From the NCBI RefSeq assembly GCF_001666755.1, contig NZ_LZJC01000039.1, forward strand, positions 1 to 64,000: DNA of 64,000 nucleotides, read 5' to 3'. The position numbers and the translations under genes are program-made. Each line of letters starts with the position of its first letter. The stretch's first letter is position 1. The notes below the pieces were generated by a model. The model did not search any database, had not been told where the DNA came from, and saw only the letters and a list, made by a program, of their open reading frames with translations. This DNA comes from Mycobacterium sp. E1214 (GTDB lineage: Bacteria > Actinomycetota > Actinomycetes > Mycobacteriales > Mycobacteriaceae). Of this stretch, positions 52,177 to 62,833 are shown piece after piece.

Positions 52177-52681
52177 CCCGCTGACCCGCTTCGCCCGGCT
52201 CTACGGGGCGCACCCGCTGCACCTGCTGACCGCGCTCAGCGGGTTGGCGTTGCTCGGCTACGTCGTGGTTACCGTCCAGCCGGCGACGCTGTGGAACCCG
52301 CACGTGTGGTGGCAGTCGATCGTGGTGTGGTTCGCCGCGGCCGTGGTCGCCCACGATCTGGTGTTGTTCCCTGCCTATGCGCTCGCCGACCGGCTGCTGC
52401 CGCGTCCGCGTGCCGCGCCGGCGGGCGGCCCTGCGCCCCGTGTGCCGGTGCTGAACCACCTGCGGGTACCCGCGCTGGGCGCGGGGCTGACGCTCCTGGT
52501 GTTCCTGCCCGGCATCATCGGCCAGGGAGCCGGCACGTATCGGGCCGCGACCGGGCACACCCAGGACCCGTTCCTGGGTCGCTGGTTGTTGCTGACCGCG
52601 GCGATGTTCGGGCTCAGCGCCGCGATGTACGCAATCCGCGTGGCGGTCGCGGCCTTCGCCGCCCGCCGCACCGGGCTTTGA
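52169..52681 (+). CDS. Four-helix membrane protein, Rv0219-like
   Basis: This 170-residue integral membrane protein has about four helices (HLLTALSGLALLGYVVVTV, QSIVVWFAAAVVAHDLVLF, ALGAGLTLLVFLPGIIGQ, WLLLTAAMFGLSAAMYAI). It overlaps the preceding gene by 8 bp and so is translated with it; the same pair exists as Rv0218-Rv0219 in M. tuberculosis. It may anchor or help assemble the molybdoenzyme. Its function is not known. Confidence 0.82.
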   Translation: MPSPLTRFARLYGAHPLHLLTALSGLALLGYVVVTVQPATLWNPHVWWQSIVVWFAAAVVAHDLVLFPAYALADRLLPRPRAAPAGGPAPRVPVLNHLRVPALGAGLTLLVFLPGIIGQGAGTYRAATGHTQDPFLGRWLLLTAAMFGLSAAMYAIRVAVAAFAARRTGL

Positions 52682-52746
52682 CGGCTGTGTTAAATGTGCG
52701 CCGATTCACCGCAGGGTTGCGGCCACGCTGCTGAGCAGTCCCTACC

Positions 52747-53073
52747 ATGGAGTTCATGACTAGCCGGACAACCCGAAAGGCGGCCGCGGTGGCCGCATCC
52801 GTGGCGGCGCTGGTCCTGGCGGGGGGATGGTCACTCGACGAGGCCGTGGCGGCTCGACCGCTCGTCGCCGCTTCGGCGGGAGCGACGCCCGCGCCGCCGG
52901 CGCCCCCGAGCCCGGGCGGCGCGCTGCCCGTGCGGCCCGCTGGCGGCGGCGGCTGCATCATCGGCTTGAACTGCGGATGCACGCGCAACTGCCACCAGCC
53001 GCGTCCGCACCCGCCGAACGACGCCGGCCAGCCGCCGCGCAGCGCGCCCGCCCCCGATCCGCAGAACCCCTAG
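52747..53073 (+). CDS. Small secreted proline-rich protein with a four-cysteine cluster
   Basis: This 108-residue protein has a signal peptide (basic head, hydrophobic core AAAVAASVAALVLAGGWSL, probable cleavage after residue 36). The mature chain is rich in proline, alanine and glycine, with a compact cysteine group C70, C76, C78, C82 (GCIIGLNCGCTRNCHQP) between two proline-rich arms. The spacing C-x5-C-x-C-x3-C suggests two disulfides or a bound metal ion; I do not recognise a family. The ATG at 52747 or the one at 52756 may start translation. It stands alone, 65 bp after the Rv0219-like gene and 86 bp before a FadD gene. Confidence 0.72.
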   Translation: MEFMTSRTTRKAAAVAASVAALVLAGGWSLDEAVAARPLVAASAGATPAPPAPPSPGGALPVRPAGGGGCIIGLNCGCTRNCHQPRPHPPNDAGQPPRSAPAPDPQNP

Positions 53074-53159
53074 CCGGGCCGGGCCCAACCTCCCGCGCCT
53101 TTTCCGGGCGGGCGTGCGAGTACGCCGATTTCGCCCGCCCGGCGTCCTATCATGTGGGC

Positions 53160-54779
53160 ATGAGCGCCGGTGGGCTGACCGCGGGCTCGCCGGCCTTCTC
53201 CGACGAGGACGTCGCCCGCTTCCGCGCCGCGGGGTGGTGGAGTGACGCGACGCTCTCCGATGCGGTGCACCGCAACGCCGAAGTGTCTCCGCAGCGCCCC
53301 GCGTACGTCGACCATCCCGCCCACTCGCTGACCTGGCTCGAATTTGACCGCGCCGCAACGTCGTTGGCGGAGCAATTGGCGGGGCTCGGTGTCCGCCGCG
53401 GTGACCGGGTGGCGGTATGGCACGGCGACGCAGCGGCCATTCATGCGCTGTTCGTCGCCGTCGAGCGGTGCGGTGCGGTGGTCGTCGGCGTCGGCGCGCG
53501 GGCCGGCACCCGCGAAGTGGGCGCCATCCTGCGGGGATCGCGGCCCGCGCTGCTGATCAGCGATCCCGCGCGCCGCGACGCGGCCGCGGCCGCGGCCGGC
53601 GACGACGGGCCGCGGCCGCTGGTGCTGCACCGCGACGGCGCGGGGTTGCGGCTGAGCGTCGAGGCGCGGCCCGCGGCAGTGCGCGGCGCGGCGCGGTTGG
53701 GGCCCGACGACGTCTTCCTCATCAATTCCACCTCCGGCACCACCGGGTTGCCGAAATGCGTCGTACACACCCAGAACCGTTGGTATTACTTCCACCAAAA
53801 GGCCGTCGCCAACGGCGAGTTGACGTCCGACGACGTGTTCCTGCCCGTCATCCCCACGCCCTTCGGCTTCGGCATCTGGACCAGCCACACCACCCCGATC
53901 CACCTCGGTGCCACCGCCGTGCTGTTGGAGCGGTTCGGCACGCGCGCCGCGTGCGAGGCCATCGCCGAACACAAGGTGAGCGTGTTGTGTTGTGTGAGCA
54001 CCCAATTGACGATGTTGATGGCCGATCCCGCCACGCGGGACTTCGACCTCAGCTCGCTGCGGGTGGTGTTCACCGGCGGCGAGGCCCTGCCGTACCGGCC
54101 GGCCGCCGAGTTCGAAGAGCTTACCGGTTCGACCATCTTGCAGTTCTACGGTTCCAACGAGACCGGGATGCTCAGCGCGACCACCGTGACCGATCCGCGC
54201 GATCGCCGGTTGCGCACCGGCGGGCGGATCGTCCCCGAGATGGCGGTGCGGCTCTTCGAGGGGGAGCGCGACGTCACGGACACGGGCCGGGGGCAGCCGG
54301 CGTGCCGCGGTCCGGCGACCAGCCTCGGGTATCTCGGCGGCGCCGACCACGACAAGTTGTTCACCCGGGATGGGTGGATGCGCATGGGCGATCTGTGCGA
54401 GATCGACGCCGAGGGCTACCTGCGCGTCACCGGGCGCACCTCGGACTTCATCGTGCGGGGCGGCAAGAACATCAGCGCGTCCGAGGTGGAAGACGCCGTC
54501 ATGACGCATCCCGACGTCGCACTCGCGGCGGCGGTCGCGATGCCCGACCCGGTCTTCGGCGAAAGGGTGTGTCTGTACGCCGAACTCGTGGACGGCCGCC
54601 GGCTCGAGCTGCCCGGTCTCGTGAAACACCTGTTGGCTCTGGGTGTTTCGAAGGAACTGCTGCCGGAACGGCTGGTGGTGCTTGACGAACTGCCCCGGTC
54701 ATCCGGTGGCAAGATCGCCAAAGGTGTTCTGCGGGAAGATGTTCGGTCCAGGGCGGAGGGTAGTGATGAGCGCTCGTGA
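53160..54779 (+). CDS. Acyl-CoA synthetase/adenylate-forming ligase (FadD family)
   Basis: This 539-residue enzyme activates a carboxylic acid as acyl-AMP and then the CoA thioester. Motifs are INSTSGTTGLPKCVVHTQ near 190-207 (AMP loop), FYGSNETGML near 328-337 (A5), MRMGDLCEIDAEGYLRVTGR (A7/A8) and SSGGKIAKGVLR with the C-terminal catalytic lysine. TPFGFGIWTSHTTP near 237-250 is like aryl or cycloaliphatic acid ligases, so the substrate may be cyclic. The ATG at 53160 begins the fold. Its stop overlaps the class II aldolase gene by 14 bp, so these two form an operon. Confidence 0.87.
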   Translation: MSAGGLTAGSPAFSDEDVARFRAAGWWSDATLSDAVHRNAEVSPQRPAYVDHPAHSLTWLEFDRAATSLAEQLAGLGVRRGDRVAVWHGDAAAIHALFVAVERCGAVVVGVGARAGTREVGAILRGSRPALLISDPARRDAAAAAAGDDGPRPLVLHRDGAGLRLSVEARPAAVRGAARLGPDDVFLINSTSGTTGLPKCVVHTQNRWYYFHQKAVANGELTSDDVFLPVIPTPFGFGIWTSHTTPIHLGATAVLLERFGTRAACEAIAEHKVSVLCCVSTQLTMLMADPATRDFDLSSLRVVFTGGEALPYRPAAEFEELTGSTILQFYGSNETGMLSATTVTDPRDRRLRTGGRIVPEMAVRLFEGERDVTDTGRGQPACRGPATSLGYLGGADHDKLFTRDGWMRMGDLCEIDAEGYLRVTGRTSDFIVRGGKNISASEVEDAVMTHPDVALAAAVAMPDPVFGERVCLYAELVDGRRLELPGLVKHLLALGVSKELLPERLVVLDELPRSSGGKIAKGVLREDVRSRAEGSDERS

Positions 54780-55539
54780 GGTGCGACGGGGCGGCCTGCA
54801 GGTGTGGGCGCCGTCGGTGGTGCCCCCCATCGGGGTCGAGCTGTCCAGCGAGCAGGCGCTTGCAGTGGCCTTCCGGCACCTGGCCGCCATCGGGTTCGCC
54901 GAGAACATGGCCGGGCACATCACCTGGCAGCGCGACGGCCAGTCGCACCTGTTGGTCAATCCGTGGGGCCTGTGGTGGCAGGAACTCACCGCCTCCGACA
55001 TCTGCGAGGTGGACAGCGAAGCCCGGGTGGTGCGCGGGCGGTGGGACGTCACCCCGGCCATCCACATCCACACCGAGTTGCACCGCGTCCGCGACGACGC
55101 CCGGGTCGTCATCCACAACCATCCGTACTACGTCTGTGTGCTCGCCGCCCTGGGCAGGCTGCCCGAACTGGTGCACCAGACCGGTGCCCTGTTCCTCGAC
55201 GACCTGTGCCTGGTCGACAGCTACGACGGTGAGATCGACAGCCCCGCCCGCGCCGCCGAGCTCGCGGCCCGCATCGGCGGCGCGAACCTGACGATCCTGG
55301 CCAACCACGGCGTCATCGCCACGGGCCGCAGCCTGCCCGAGGCCGTGTACCGCGCGGCATCGATCGAACGGGTCTGCAAGCTGGCCTACGACGTGCTGTT
55401 GACCGGCCGGGAGCCGGTGCCGATGAACTGGGCGGACCTGGTCGGTGTGCAGCGGTCCCTGATCGAACGCGCCGCCGACGTGTACTGGGCGGGTGCGGCC
55501 AGAATGACCATCAAGGGCGACCCCGAGGTGCTGACGTGA
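54766..55539 (+). CDS. Class II aldolase/adducin-domain protein
   Basis: This 257-residue class II aldolase-type protein uses zinc to stabilise an enolate. Ligand candidates are the histidines of IHNHPYY near 118-124 and NHGVI near 183-187; ENMAGHIT near 45-52 and the glutamate/histidine pair in HIHTELHR lie at the substrate site. The reaction may be an aldol cleavage or decarboxylation of a hydroxy acid from the ligase product. The start at 54766 follows GGAGGGTAGTG, a strong ribosome site inside the FadD gene end. A 421-bp noncoding stretch follows. Confidence 0.86.
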   Translation: MSAREVRRGGLQVWAPSVVPPIGVELSSEQALAVAFRHLAAIGFAENMAGHITWQRDGQSHLLVNPWGLWWQELTASDICEVDSEARVVRGRWDVTPAIHIHTELHRVRDDARVVIHNHPYYVCVLAALGRLPELVHQTGALFLDDLCLVDSYDGEIDSPARAAELAARIGGANLTILANHGVIATGRSLPEAVYRAASIERVCKLAYDVLLTGREPVPMNWADLVGVQRSLIERAADVYWAGAARMTIKGDPEVLT

Positions 55540-55560
55540 GCGCTGGGTCCCGCGCCGCGT

Positions 55561-55600
55561 GGGCTCGGCCACCGGGCCTGCCGGGCTCGGCCACCGGGCC
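55561..55600 (+). repeat. Tandem 18-bp repeat GGGCTCGGCCACCGGGCC
   Basis: Two identical 18-bp copies at 55561-55578 and 55583-55600 are separated by TGCC. They lie just after the aldolase gene within the repeat-rich spacer. Confidence 0.8.
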
Positions 55601-55618
55601 GGGACCATTTGGCTTTTC

Positions 55619-55638
55619 GCCCGCCTCACAGCGACAAC
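55619..55638 (-). repeat. Inverted copy of the 20-bp core repeat
   Basis: GCCCGCCTCACAGCGACAAC is the exact reverse complement of the 20-bp core found at 55666 and 55878. With the copy 27 bp downstream it can form a long hairpin in RNA or DNA. Confidence 0.8.
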
Positions 55639-55665
55639 GTCGCCGCTCCGCGCGACCCGGCCCCG

Positions 55666-55717
55666 GTTGTCGCTGTGAGGCGGGCACTTTGCGTCGTGCC
55701 CCCGGAGAGGGCCGATG
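55666..55717 (+). repeat. Direct repeat copy 1 (about 52 bp)
   Basis: This copy begins GTTGTCGCTGTGAGGCGGGC and continues with ACTT, GCGT, GTGCCCC and AGGGCCGA. It agrees with the copy at 55878 at about nine positions in ten; similarity extends about 25 bp further upstream in looser form. Confidence 0.8.
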
Positions 55718-55877
55718 GTTGCGCAAGCAGGCGTTGGCCGAGGCAAGGCCGATCGGACCGGGCGGGGTCGACCGGCCAGCCACGGCCGGACCGGCCACGC
55801 AAGGCCGGACCGGCGCGGGGGAATCTGCACCGGCCAGGCCGCCCGAGGCCGGACCGGCGCTCCGCGCCACCCGGGCG

Positions 55878-55930
55878 GTTGTCGCTGTGAGGCGGGCACT
55901 TCGCGTGGTGCCCCGGGACAGGGCCGAGGC
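55878..55930 (+). repeat. Direct repeat copy 2 (about 52 bp)
   Basis: The first 24 bases are identical to copy 1; scattered substitutions follow. It ends 31 bp before the amidohydrolase start, so it could influence that promoter or leader. Confidence 0.8.
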
Positions 55931-55960
55931 AGTGGCGCCGCCCGGCGAGGAAAGTGACGT

Positions 55961-57229
55961 ATGAAATCCATCGACGACCTGGCCGCGAATCTCAACTTCA
56001 CCACCGCCAAGACCGGTGCGGTCCGCTCGGTCAGCTTCCTGCCCGACCCACCCCGGGCGCAGCGCCGCTACACGGTGATCTCGGTGGACGACCACATCGT
56101 CGAACCCCCGGACACCTTTGCCGGGCGCCTGCCGCGGCGCTTCGCCGACCGGGCCCCGCGCGTCGTCGACACCGAGTCCGGCGGCCAGACCTGGGTGTAC
56201 GACGGCCATGAACTGCCCAACGTGGGCTTCAATGCGGTGGTCGGACGGCCGGTCGCGGAGTACGGCTTCGAACCGGTCCGGTTCGACGAGATGCGCAGGG
56301 GCGCCTGGGATATTCACGAACGCGTCAAGGACATGGACCTCAACGGGGTCTACGCCTCGCTCAACTTCCCGTCCTTCCTGCCTGGATTCGCGGGCCAGCG
56401 CCTACAGCAGGTCACCCACGACCGCGACCTGGCGTTGGCCTGTGTCCGCGCGTGGAACGACTGGCACCTCGAGGCGTGGGCCGGCCCCTATCCCGAGCGC
56501 ATCATTCCGTGCCAGCTGCCGTGGCTGCTCGATCCCGAGATCGGCGCGCGGCACATCTACGAGAACGCCGAACGCGGTTTTCGCGCCGTCTCGTTCAGCG
56601 AAAACCCCGCGATGCTCGGTCTGCCGAGCATCCACACCGGTCACTGGGATCCGATGATGGCGGCGTGCGCCGAGACCGGCACGGTGGTGAATCTGCACAT
56701 CGGGTCGTCCGGCTCGTCCCCGGCCACGACCGAAGACGCACCGCCCGACGTCCAAGGCGTCCTGTTCTTCGCCTACGCGATCTCCGCGGCGGTCGACTGG
56801 CTGTACTCCGGGCTGCCCAGCCGATTCCCGGACCTCAGGATCTGCCTGTCAGAGGGCGGAATCGGTTGGGTGGCAGGACTTCTCGATCGCCTCGACCACA
56901 TGCTCAGCTACCACGCCATGTACGGCACCTGGCAACGCCTCGGCGAATCCCTCTCGCCCGCCGAGGTGTTGACGCGCAACTTCTGGTTCTGCGCGGTCGA
57001 GGACAAGTCGTCGTTCGTGCAGCGCGACCGCATCGGCGTGGACAACATCATGCTCGAGTCGGACTACCCGCACTGCGATTCCACCTGGCCGCATACCCAA
57101 GAGTCACTGCATGAACAGATCGGTGACCTGCCGGCCGACGTGATCCGGAAGCTTGCGTGGGAGAACGCCTCTCGGCTCTACCAACACCCCGTGCCGGTCG
57201 CCGTGCAGCGCGATCCCGACGCCTTCTGA
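55961..57229 (+). CDS. Amidohydrolase-family (TIM-barrel) metal-dependent hydrolase or decarboxylase
   Basis: This 422-residue protein belongs to the amidohydrolase_2 group. The N-terminal metal motif is VISVDDHIVEPPDTF near 39-53; NLHIGSSGSSP near 246-256 carries a metal histidine, and ESDYPHCDSTWPHT near 366-379 supplies the final aspartate. Members hydrolyse or decarboxylate cyclic carboxylic acids; in mycobacteria many are linked to aromatic or steroid catabolism. The ATG at 55961 follows GAGGAAAG. Its stop overlaps the methyltransferase start (TGATG). Together with the ligase and aldolase upstream it may form a catabolic set, although the repeat-rich spacer lies between. Confidence 0.86.
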   Translation: MKSIDDLAANLNFTTAKTGAVRSVSFLPDPPRAQRRYTVISVDDHIVEPPDTFAGRLPRRFADRAPRVVDTESGGQTWVYDGHELPNVGFNAVVGRPVAEYGFEPVRFDEMRRGAWDIHERVKDMDLNGVYASLNFPSFLPGFAGQRLQQVTHDRDLALACVRAWNDWHLEAWAGPYPERIIPCQLPWLLDPEIGARHIYENAERGFRAVSFSENPAMLGLPSIHTGHWDPMMAACAETGTVVNLHIGSSGSSPATTEDAPPDVQGVLFFAYAISAAVDWLYSGLPSRFPDLRICLSEGGIGWVAGLLDRLDHMLSYHAMYGTWQRLGESLSPAEVLTRNFWFCAVEDKSSFVQRDRIGVDNIMLESDYPHCDSTWPHTQESLHEQIGDLPADVIRKLAWENASRLYQHPVPVAVQRDPDAF

Positions 57230-58038
57230 TGGGCACCGTCGACTTCAGCTCCGTTGCGTGGGGTTCGGTGGAGTGGACCAACCTGGTGACGCTGTACCTG
57301 CGGGCATACGAAAGTCGTTCGAGGAAGCCCATTTTAGGGGATACGGCGGCCGCCGCGGCCGTGGATCGGATCGACTACGACTTCGCGCGGATCCGGCGCA
57401 CCACCTTGCCGGTGTCGAATCAGTATCTGGTCGCCCTGCGGGCCAGACAACTCGACGACTGGTCGGCCGCCTTCCTCGGTCGTCATCACGACGCGGTGGT
57501 CTTGCACCTGGGCTGTGGACTCGACAGCCGCGCCTTCCGGCTCGACGTGCCGGCCTCGGTCCTGTGGTTCGACGTCGACCAGCCGGACGTCGTCGCGCTG
57601 CGCCGCCGGCTCTACGACGACACGGACAGCTACCGGATGATCGGCTCCTCGGTGACCGACAGGGCCTGGCTGGACGCGGTGCCGACCGGACGGCCCACCC
57701 TCGTGGTCGCCGAGGGCCTGTTGATGTACCTCGGCGAGGATCAGGTGCGCCGGCTGCTGTGTCGCCTGGCCGATCGGTTCGGGGGCGGGGAAATGCTGTT
57801 CGACACCCTCTCGCCGTGGGCCCCGCGACTGTCGAGGCTCTTCACCCGGGGCATCGTCAAATGGGGCCTCGCCGACGCGCGGGCGATCGAGGCGTGGGAC
57901 CCGCGGCTACGCCTGGTGCAGCGGTCGCCGGCGCTGGCCGGCTGGCAACGCATCCCGTCAGCGCCCGTGCGATTGATCTACCGTTCGATGTGGGCGACGG
58001 CCCGCCACTACGACGTGCTCAACCGTTTTCGCTTCTAG
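57229..58038 (+). CDS. Class I SAM-dependent methyltransferase, leucine carboxyl methyltransferase type
   Basis: This 269-residue methyltransferase is of the LCMT/TIGR00027-like group that is expanded in mycobacteria. The SAM loop is HLGCGLDSRAFRLD near 93-106, with DVDQPDV after the second strand and VVAEGLLMYL near 160-169. Its target may be a carboxylate or hydroxyl of a small molecule or polyketide. The ATG at 57229 shares its A with the TGA of the amidohydrolase gene, so translation is coupled. It converges with the nitronate-monooxygenase-like gene 5 bp away. Confidence 0.86.
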   Translation: MGTVDFSSVAWGSVEWTNLVTLYLRAYESRSRKPILGDTAAAAAVDRIDYDFARIRRTTLPVSNQYLVALRARQLDDWSAAFLGRHHDAVVLHLGCGLDSRAFRLDVPASVLWFDVDQPDVVALRRRLYDDTDSYRMIGSSVTDRAWLDAVPTGRPTLVVAEGLLMYLGEDQVRRLLCRLADRFGGGEMLFDTLSPWAPRLSRLFTRGIVKWGLADARAIEAWDPRLRLVQRSPALAGWQRIPSAPVRLIYRSMWATARHYDVLNRFRF

Positions 58039-58043
58039 AGCCG

Positions 58044-60777
<2,734 letters not shown>

Positions 60778-60808
60778 CGGCCGGTCCACCGCTTAAGCTG
60801 GGAGCCTG

Positions 60809-62032
60809 ATGAGCGAGACAACCACCTGCGCGGTCGTCGGCGGCGGCCCGGCCGGAATGGTCCTCGGGTTGCTGCTGGCCCGGGCGGGCGTCGCTGTCAC
60901 CCTGCTGGAAAAGCACGGCGACTTCCTGCGGGACTTCCGCGGTGACACCGTGCATCCGACGACGCTGCGGCTCCTCGACGAACTGGGCCTGGGGGAGCGG
61001 TTCGCCGCACTGCCCTACAGCCCGTTGCGTAGGGGCACCTTCGAATCGGGTGGGCGTTCGGTGACCTATCTGGACTTCGAGCGTCTCCACCTACCGCACC
61101 GGTACATCGCGATGGTGCCCCAATGGGATCTACTCAATCTGCTCGCCGAAACCGCCCGAGCTGAGCCGTCTTTCAGCTTACGGATGCGGACCGAGGTGAC
61201 CGGCCTGCTGCGCGAAGGCGACCGGGTGACCGGCGTGCGTTATGTGGGCGACGACGGACCCGGCGAGTTGCGGGCCGACCTGACGGTGGGGTGCGACGGC
61301 CGGTGGTCGGTCGTGCGCCGCGAGGCCTGCCTGCGCGCCCGCGAGTACCCGGTCGGGTTCGACGTCTGGTGGTTCAAGCTACCGAGGGAGGGCACCACCG
61401 AGCACTCCTTTCTGCCGCGCCTCGGCCCGGGCAAGGCGTTGGGAGTGATACCCCGCGAGGACTACAACCAGGTCGCCTACATCGGGCCGAAGGGCACCGA
61501 TGCGGAGCTGCGCGCGCGGGGCCTCGAGGCGTTCCGCCGGGACCTCGCCGCGTTGCTGCCCGACATGCCGGCCTCGGTGGCCGCGCTGCAGTCCATGGAC
61601 GACGTCAAACACCTCGACGTCCGCGTGAATCGGTTGCGCCGCTGGCACACCGACGGCCTGCTGTGCATCGGCGACGCCGCCCACGCCATGTCACCGCTGG
61701 GCGGTGTCGGCATCAACCTGGCCATCCAGGACGCCGTCGCCGCGGCCACGATCCTCGCCGAGCCGCTGCTGCGCGGGCGGGTCACCAACCGCGATCTGGC
61801 GGCCGTCCGCCGCCGCCGGGCCTTCCCGGCCGCGGTGACGCAGGCGGTGCAGCGGGTGCTGCAGGCCGCCCTGCTCAGGCGGTTGTTCCGCGGATCCGCC
61901 CCGGTGCCCCCGGCCGTCCTGTTCACCGCGCTGCGACGGCTGCCGTGGCTGTCCGCGGTCCCCGCGTACTTCGTCGGGGTCGGCGTCCGCCCCGAGCATG
62001 CGCCGGCCTTCGCCCGCCGGCCGCCCCGCTGA
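60809..62032 (+). CDS. FAD-dependent aromatic-ring-type hydroxylase (PHBH fold)
   Basis: This 407-residue group A flavin monooxygenase has AVVGGGPAGMVLGLLLARAG near 8-27 for FAD, the central LTVGCDGRWSVVRR near 154-167 and GDAAHAMSPLGGVGINLAIQ near 286-305, where the flavin closes. It uses NAD(P)H and oxygen to hydroxylate a phenol, quinone or related cyclic substrate. No transmembrane segment is predicted. The ATG at 60809 follows GGGAG. Together with the arylsulfatase it could form a short pathway that removes sulfate and then hydroxylates the freed phenol; this is inference from order only. Confidence 0.87.
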   Translation: MSETTTCAVVGGGPAGMVLGLLLARAGVAVTLLEKHGDFLRDFRGDTVHPTTLRLLDELGLGERFAALPYSPLRRGTFESGGRSVTYLDFERLHLPHRYIAMVPQWDLLNLLAETARAEPSFSLRMRTEVTGLLREGDRVTGVRYVGDDGPGELRADLTVGCDGRWSVVRREACLRAREYPVGFDVWWFKLPREGTTEHSFLPRLGPGKALGVIPREDYNQVAYIGPKGTDAELRARGLEAFRRDLAALLPDMPASVAALQSMDDVKHLDVRVNRLRRWHTDGLLCIGDAAHAMSPLGGVGINLAIQDAVAAATILAEPLLRGRVTNRDLAAVRRRRAFPAAVTQAVQRVLQAALLRRLFRGSAPVPPAVLFTALRRLPWLSAVPAYFVGVGVRPEHAPAFARRPPR

Positions 62033-62053
62033 CCGGTTGCGGCCCAGGGAATC

Positions 62054-62698
62054 TCATGCGGTGCGGCCGGCAAGCTGCGCCAGCCGGTCCGCGTCCCGCG
62101 CCGTCTGGGTGGTCAGCGCTATCCGCCCCGAGGAGACCGGCTCCTCGATGATCGGAGCCTCCACCACGAGGTTGTCGCGGATGAAGGCGACGTGGTCCTT
62201 CAGGTGCTCCGCGGTGAAGGCGGCCCACGCGGTGGCCGACGGCGCGTCCAGGATCAGCGTGACCTCATAGAAGTCGGAGGTCAGCGACTTCGGCGGGTCG
62301 ACGTGGATCAGCCCGAGCTGCAAGGTTTCGGGGCCGAGCGTGTAGACGGTGGTCTTGTCGAGATCGCAGGTGGTCAGGGCGGCCGTGGGCCCCACCGGGG
62401 CGGCCGGGTTCGTCGCGGGGCATTTGCCGCCGATCGTCGGCTGCGACTTGATGACGGGTCGGACCGGCAGCGGCGCGATGTGCGCCGGCGGCGGTGCGGG
62501 GGCGGTCGCGGCCGTCGTGGCGTGGGTCGTCGTCGGCGGGCTGGGCGACGTGGACGTGGACGGGTGCGGGGGCTGATGCGCGGGCGCGCAACCGCAGACC
62601 GCCGCGACGACCAGGCCGGCGCAGGCAAATCCCCGGCGTGGGGCCCGCGCGCCGTGAACTTCCGTCGCGGGTCGCCGGTACCTGGAGTCGGTATTCAC
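62054..62698 (-). CDS. Exported or lipoprotein-like protein with SecD-like domain
   Basis: This is a protein of about 214 residues with a signal-like head (GFACAGLVVAAVCGCAPAHQ; the AVCGC stretch resembles a poor lipobox), a proline/threonine-rich linker (STSTSPSPPTTTHATTAATA) and a C-terminal domain of about 110 residues. It has two cysteines (GKCPATN, TTCDLDK) and ILDAPSATAWAAFTAEHL, reminiscent of the periplasmic head domain of SecD (P1). It probably sits outside the membrane. The GTG at 62698 was chosen; the ATG at 62746 adds 16 residues and neither has a strong ribosome site. It diverges from the TetR gene. Confidence 0.72.
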   Translation of the reverse strand: MNTDSRYRRPATEVHGARAPRRGFACAGLVVAAVCGCAPAHQPPHPSTSTSPSPPTTTHATTAATAPAPPPAHIAPLPVRPVIKSQPTIGGKCPATNPAAPVGPTAALTTCDLDKTTVYTLGPETLQLGLIHVDPPKSLTSDFYEVTLILDAPSATAWAAFTAEHLKDHVAFIRDNLVVEAPIIEEPVSSGRIALTTQTARDADRLAQLAGRTA

Positions 62699-62791
62699 GC
62701 GAAAAAGCTTTCGCCGCGCCGCTGCCGGCATTTCCGAGGAAGTCATCTGTTCTGTTCGGCGTGCGGATTCATCGAGCGGCAGCCCTTTGCC

Positions 62792-62816
62792 GACACTACG
62801 AATATAGAGTAGTGTC
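62792..62816 (+). promoter_or_regulatory. Perfect palindrome GACACTAC-N9-GTAGTGTC at the TetR promoter
   Basis: An 8-bp perfect inverted repeat (62792-62799 and 62809-62816) frames the AT-rich segment GAATATAGA, which contains a likely -10 hexamer TATAGA. It ends 17 bp before the TetR GTG start, a classic place for autorepression, and could also act on the divergent gene. The inner string CTACGA-N2-ATAGAG occurs again before the P450 gene. Confidence 0.7.
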
Positions 62817-62833
62817 TCGGTCTGAGATTCAAC

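Larger units (their letters stand above)
55540..55960. other. 421-bp repeat-rich noncoding spacer
   Basis: This stretch splits a same-strand operon and has no convincing gene; one frame is open through it, but the product is only proline/arginine low complexity. It contains a tandem 18-bp repeat, three copies of a 20-bp core (one inverted) and GGACCGG-type short repeats. It may be a REP/MIRU-like dispersed repeat insertion or a source of RNA hairpins. Confidence 0.6.

Noticed and set aside
55536-55964. Open frame through the repeat-rich spacer
   Set aside because: The product is proline/arginine/alanine low complexity created by repeated GC-rich DNA; no ribosome site of note and no homology.
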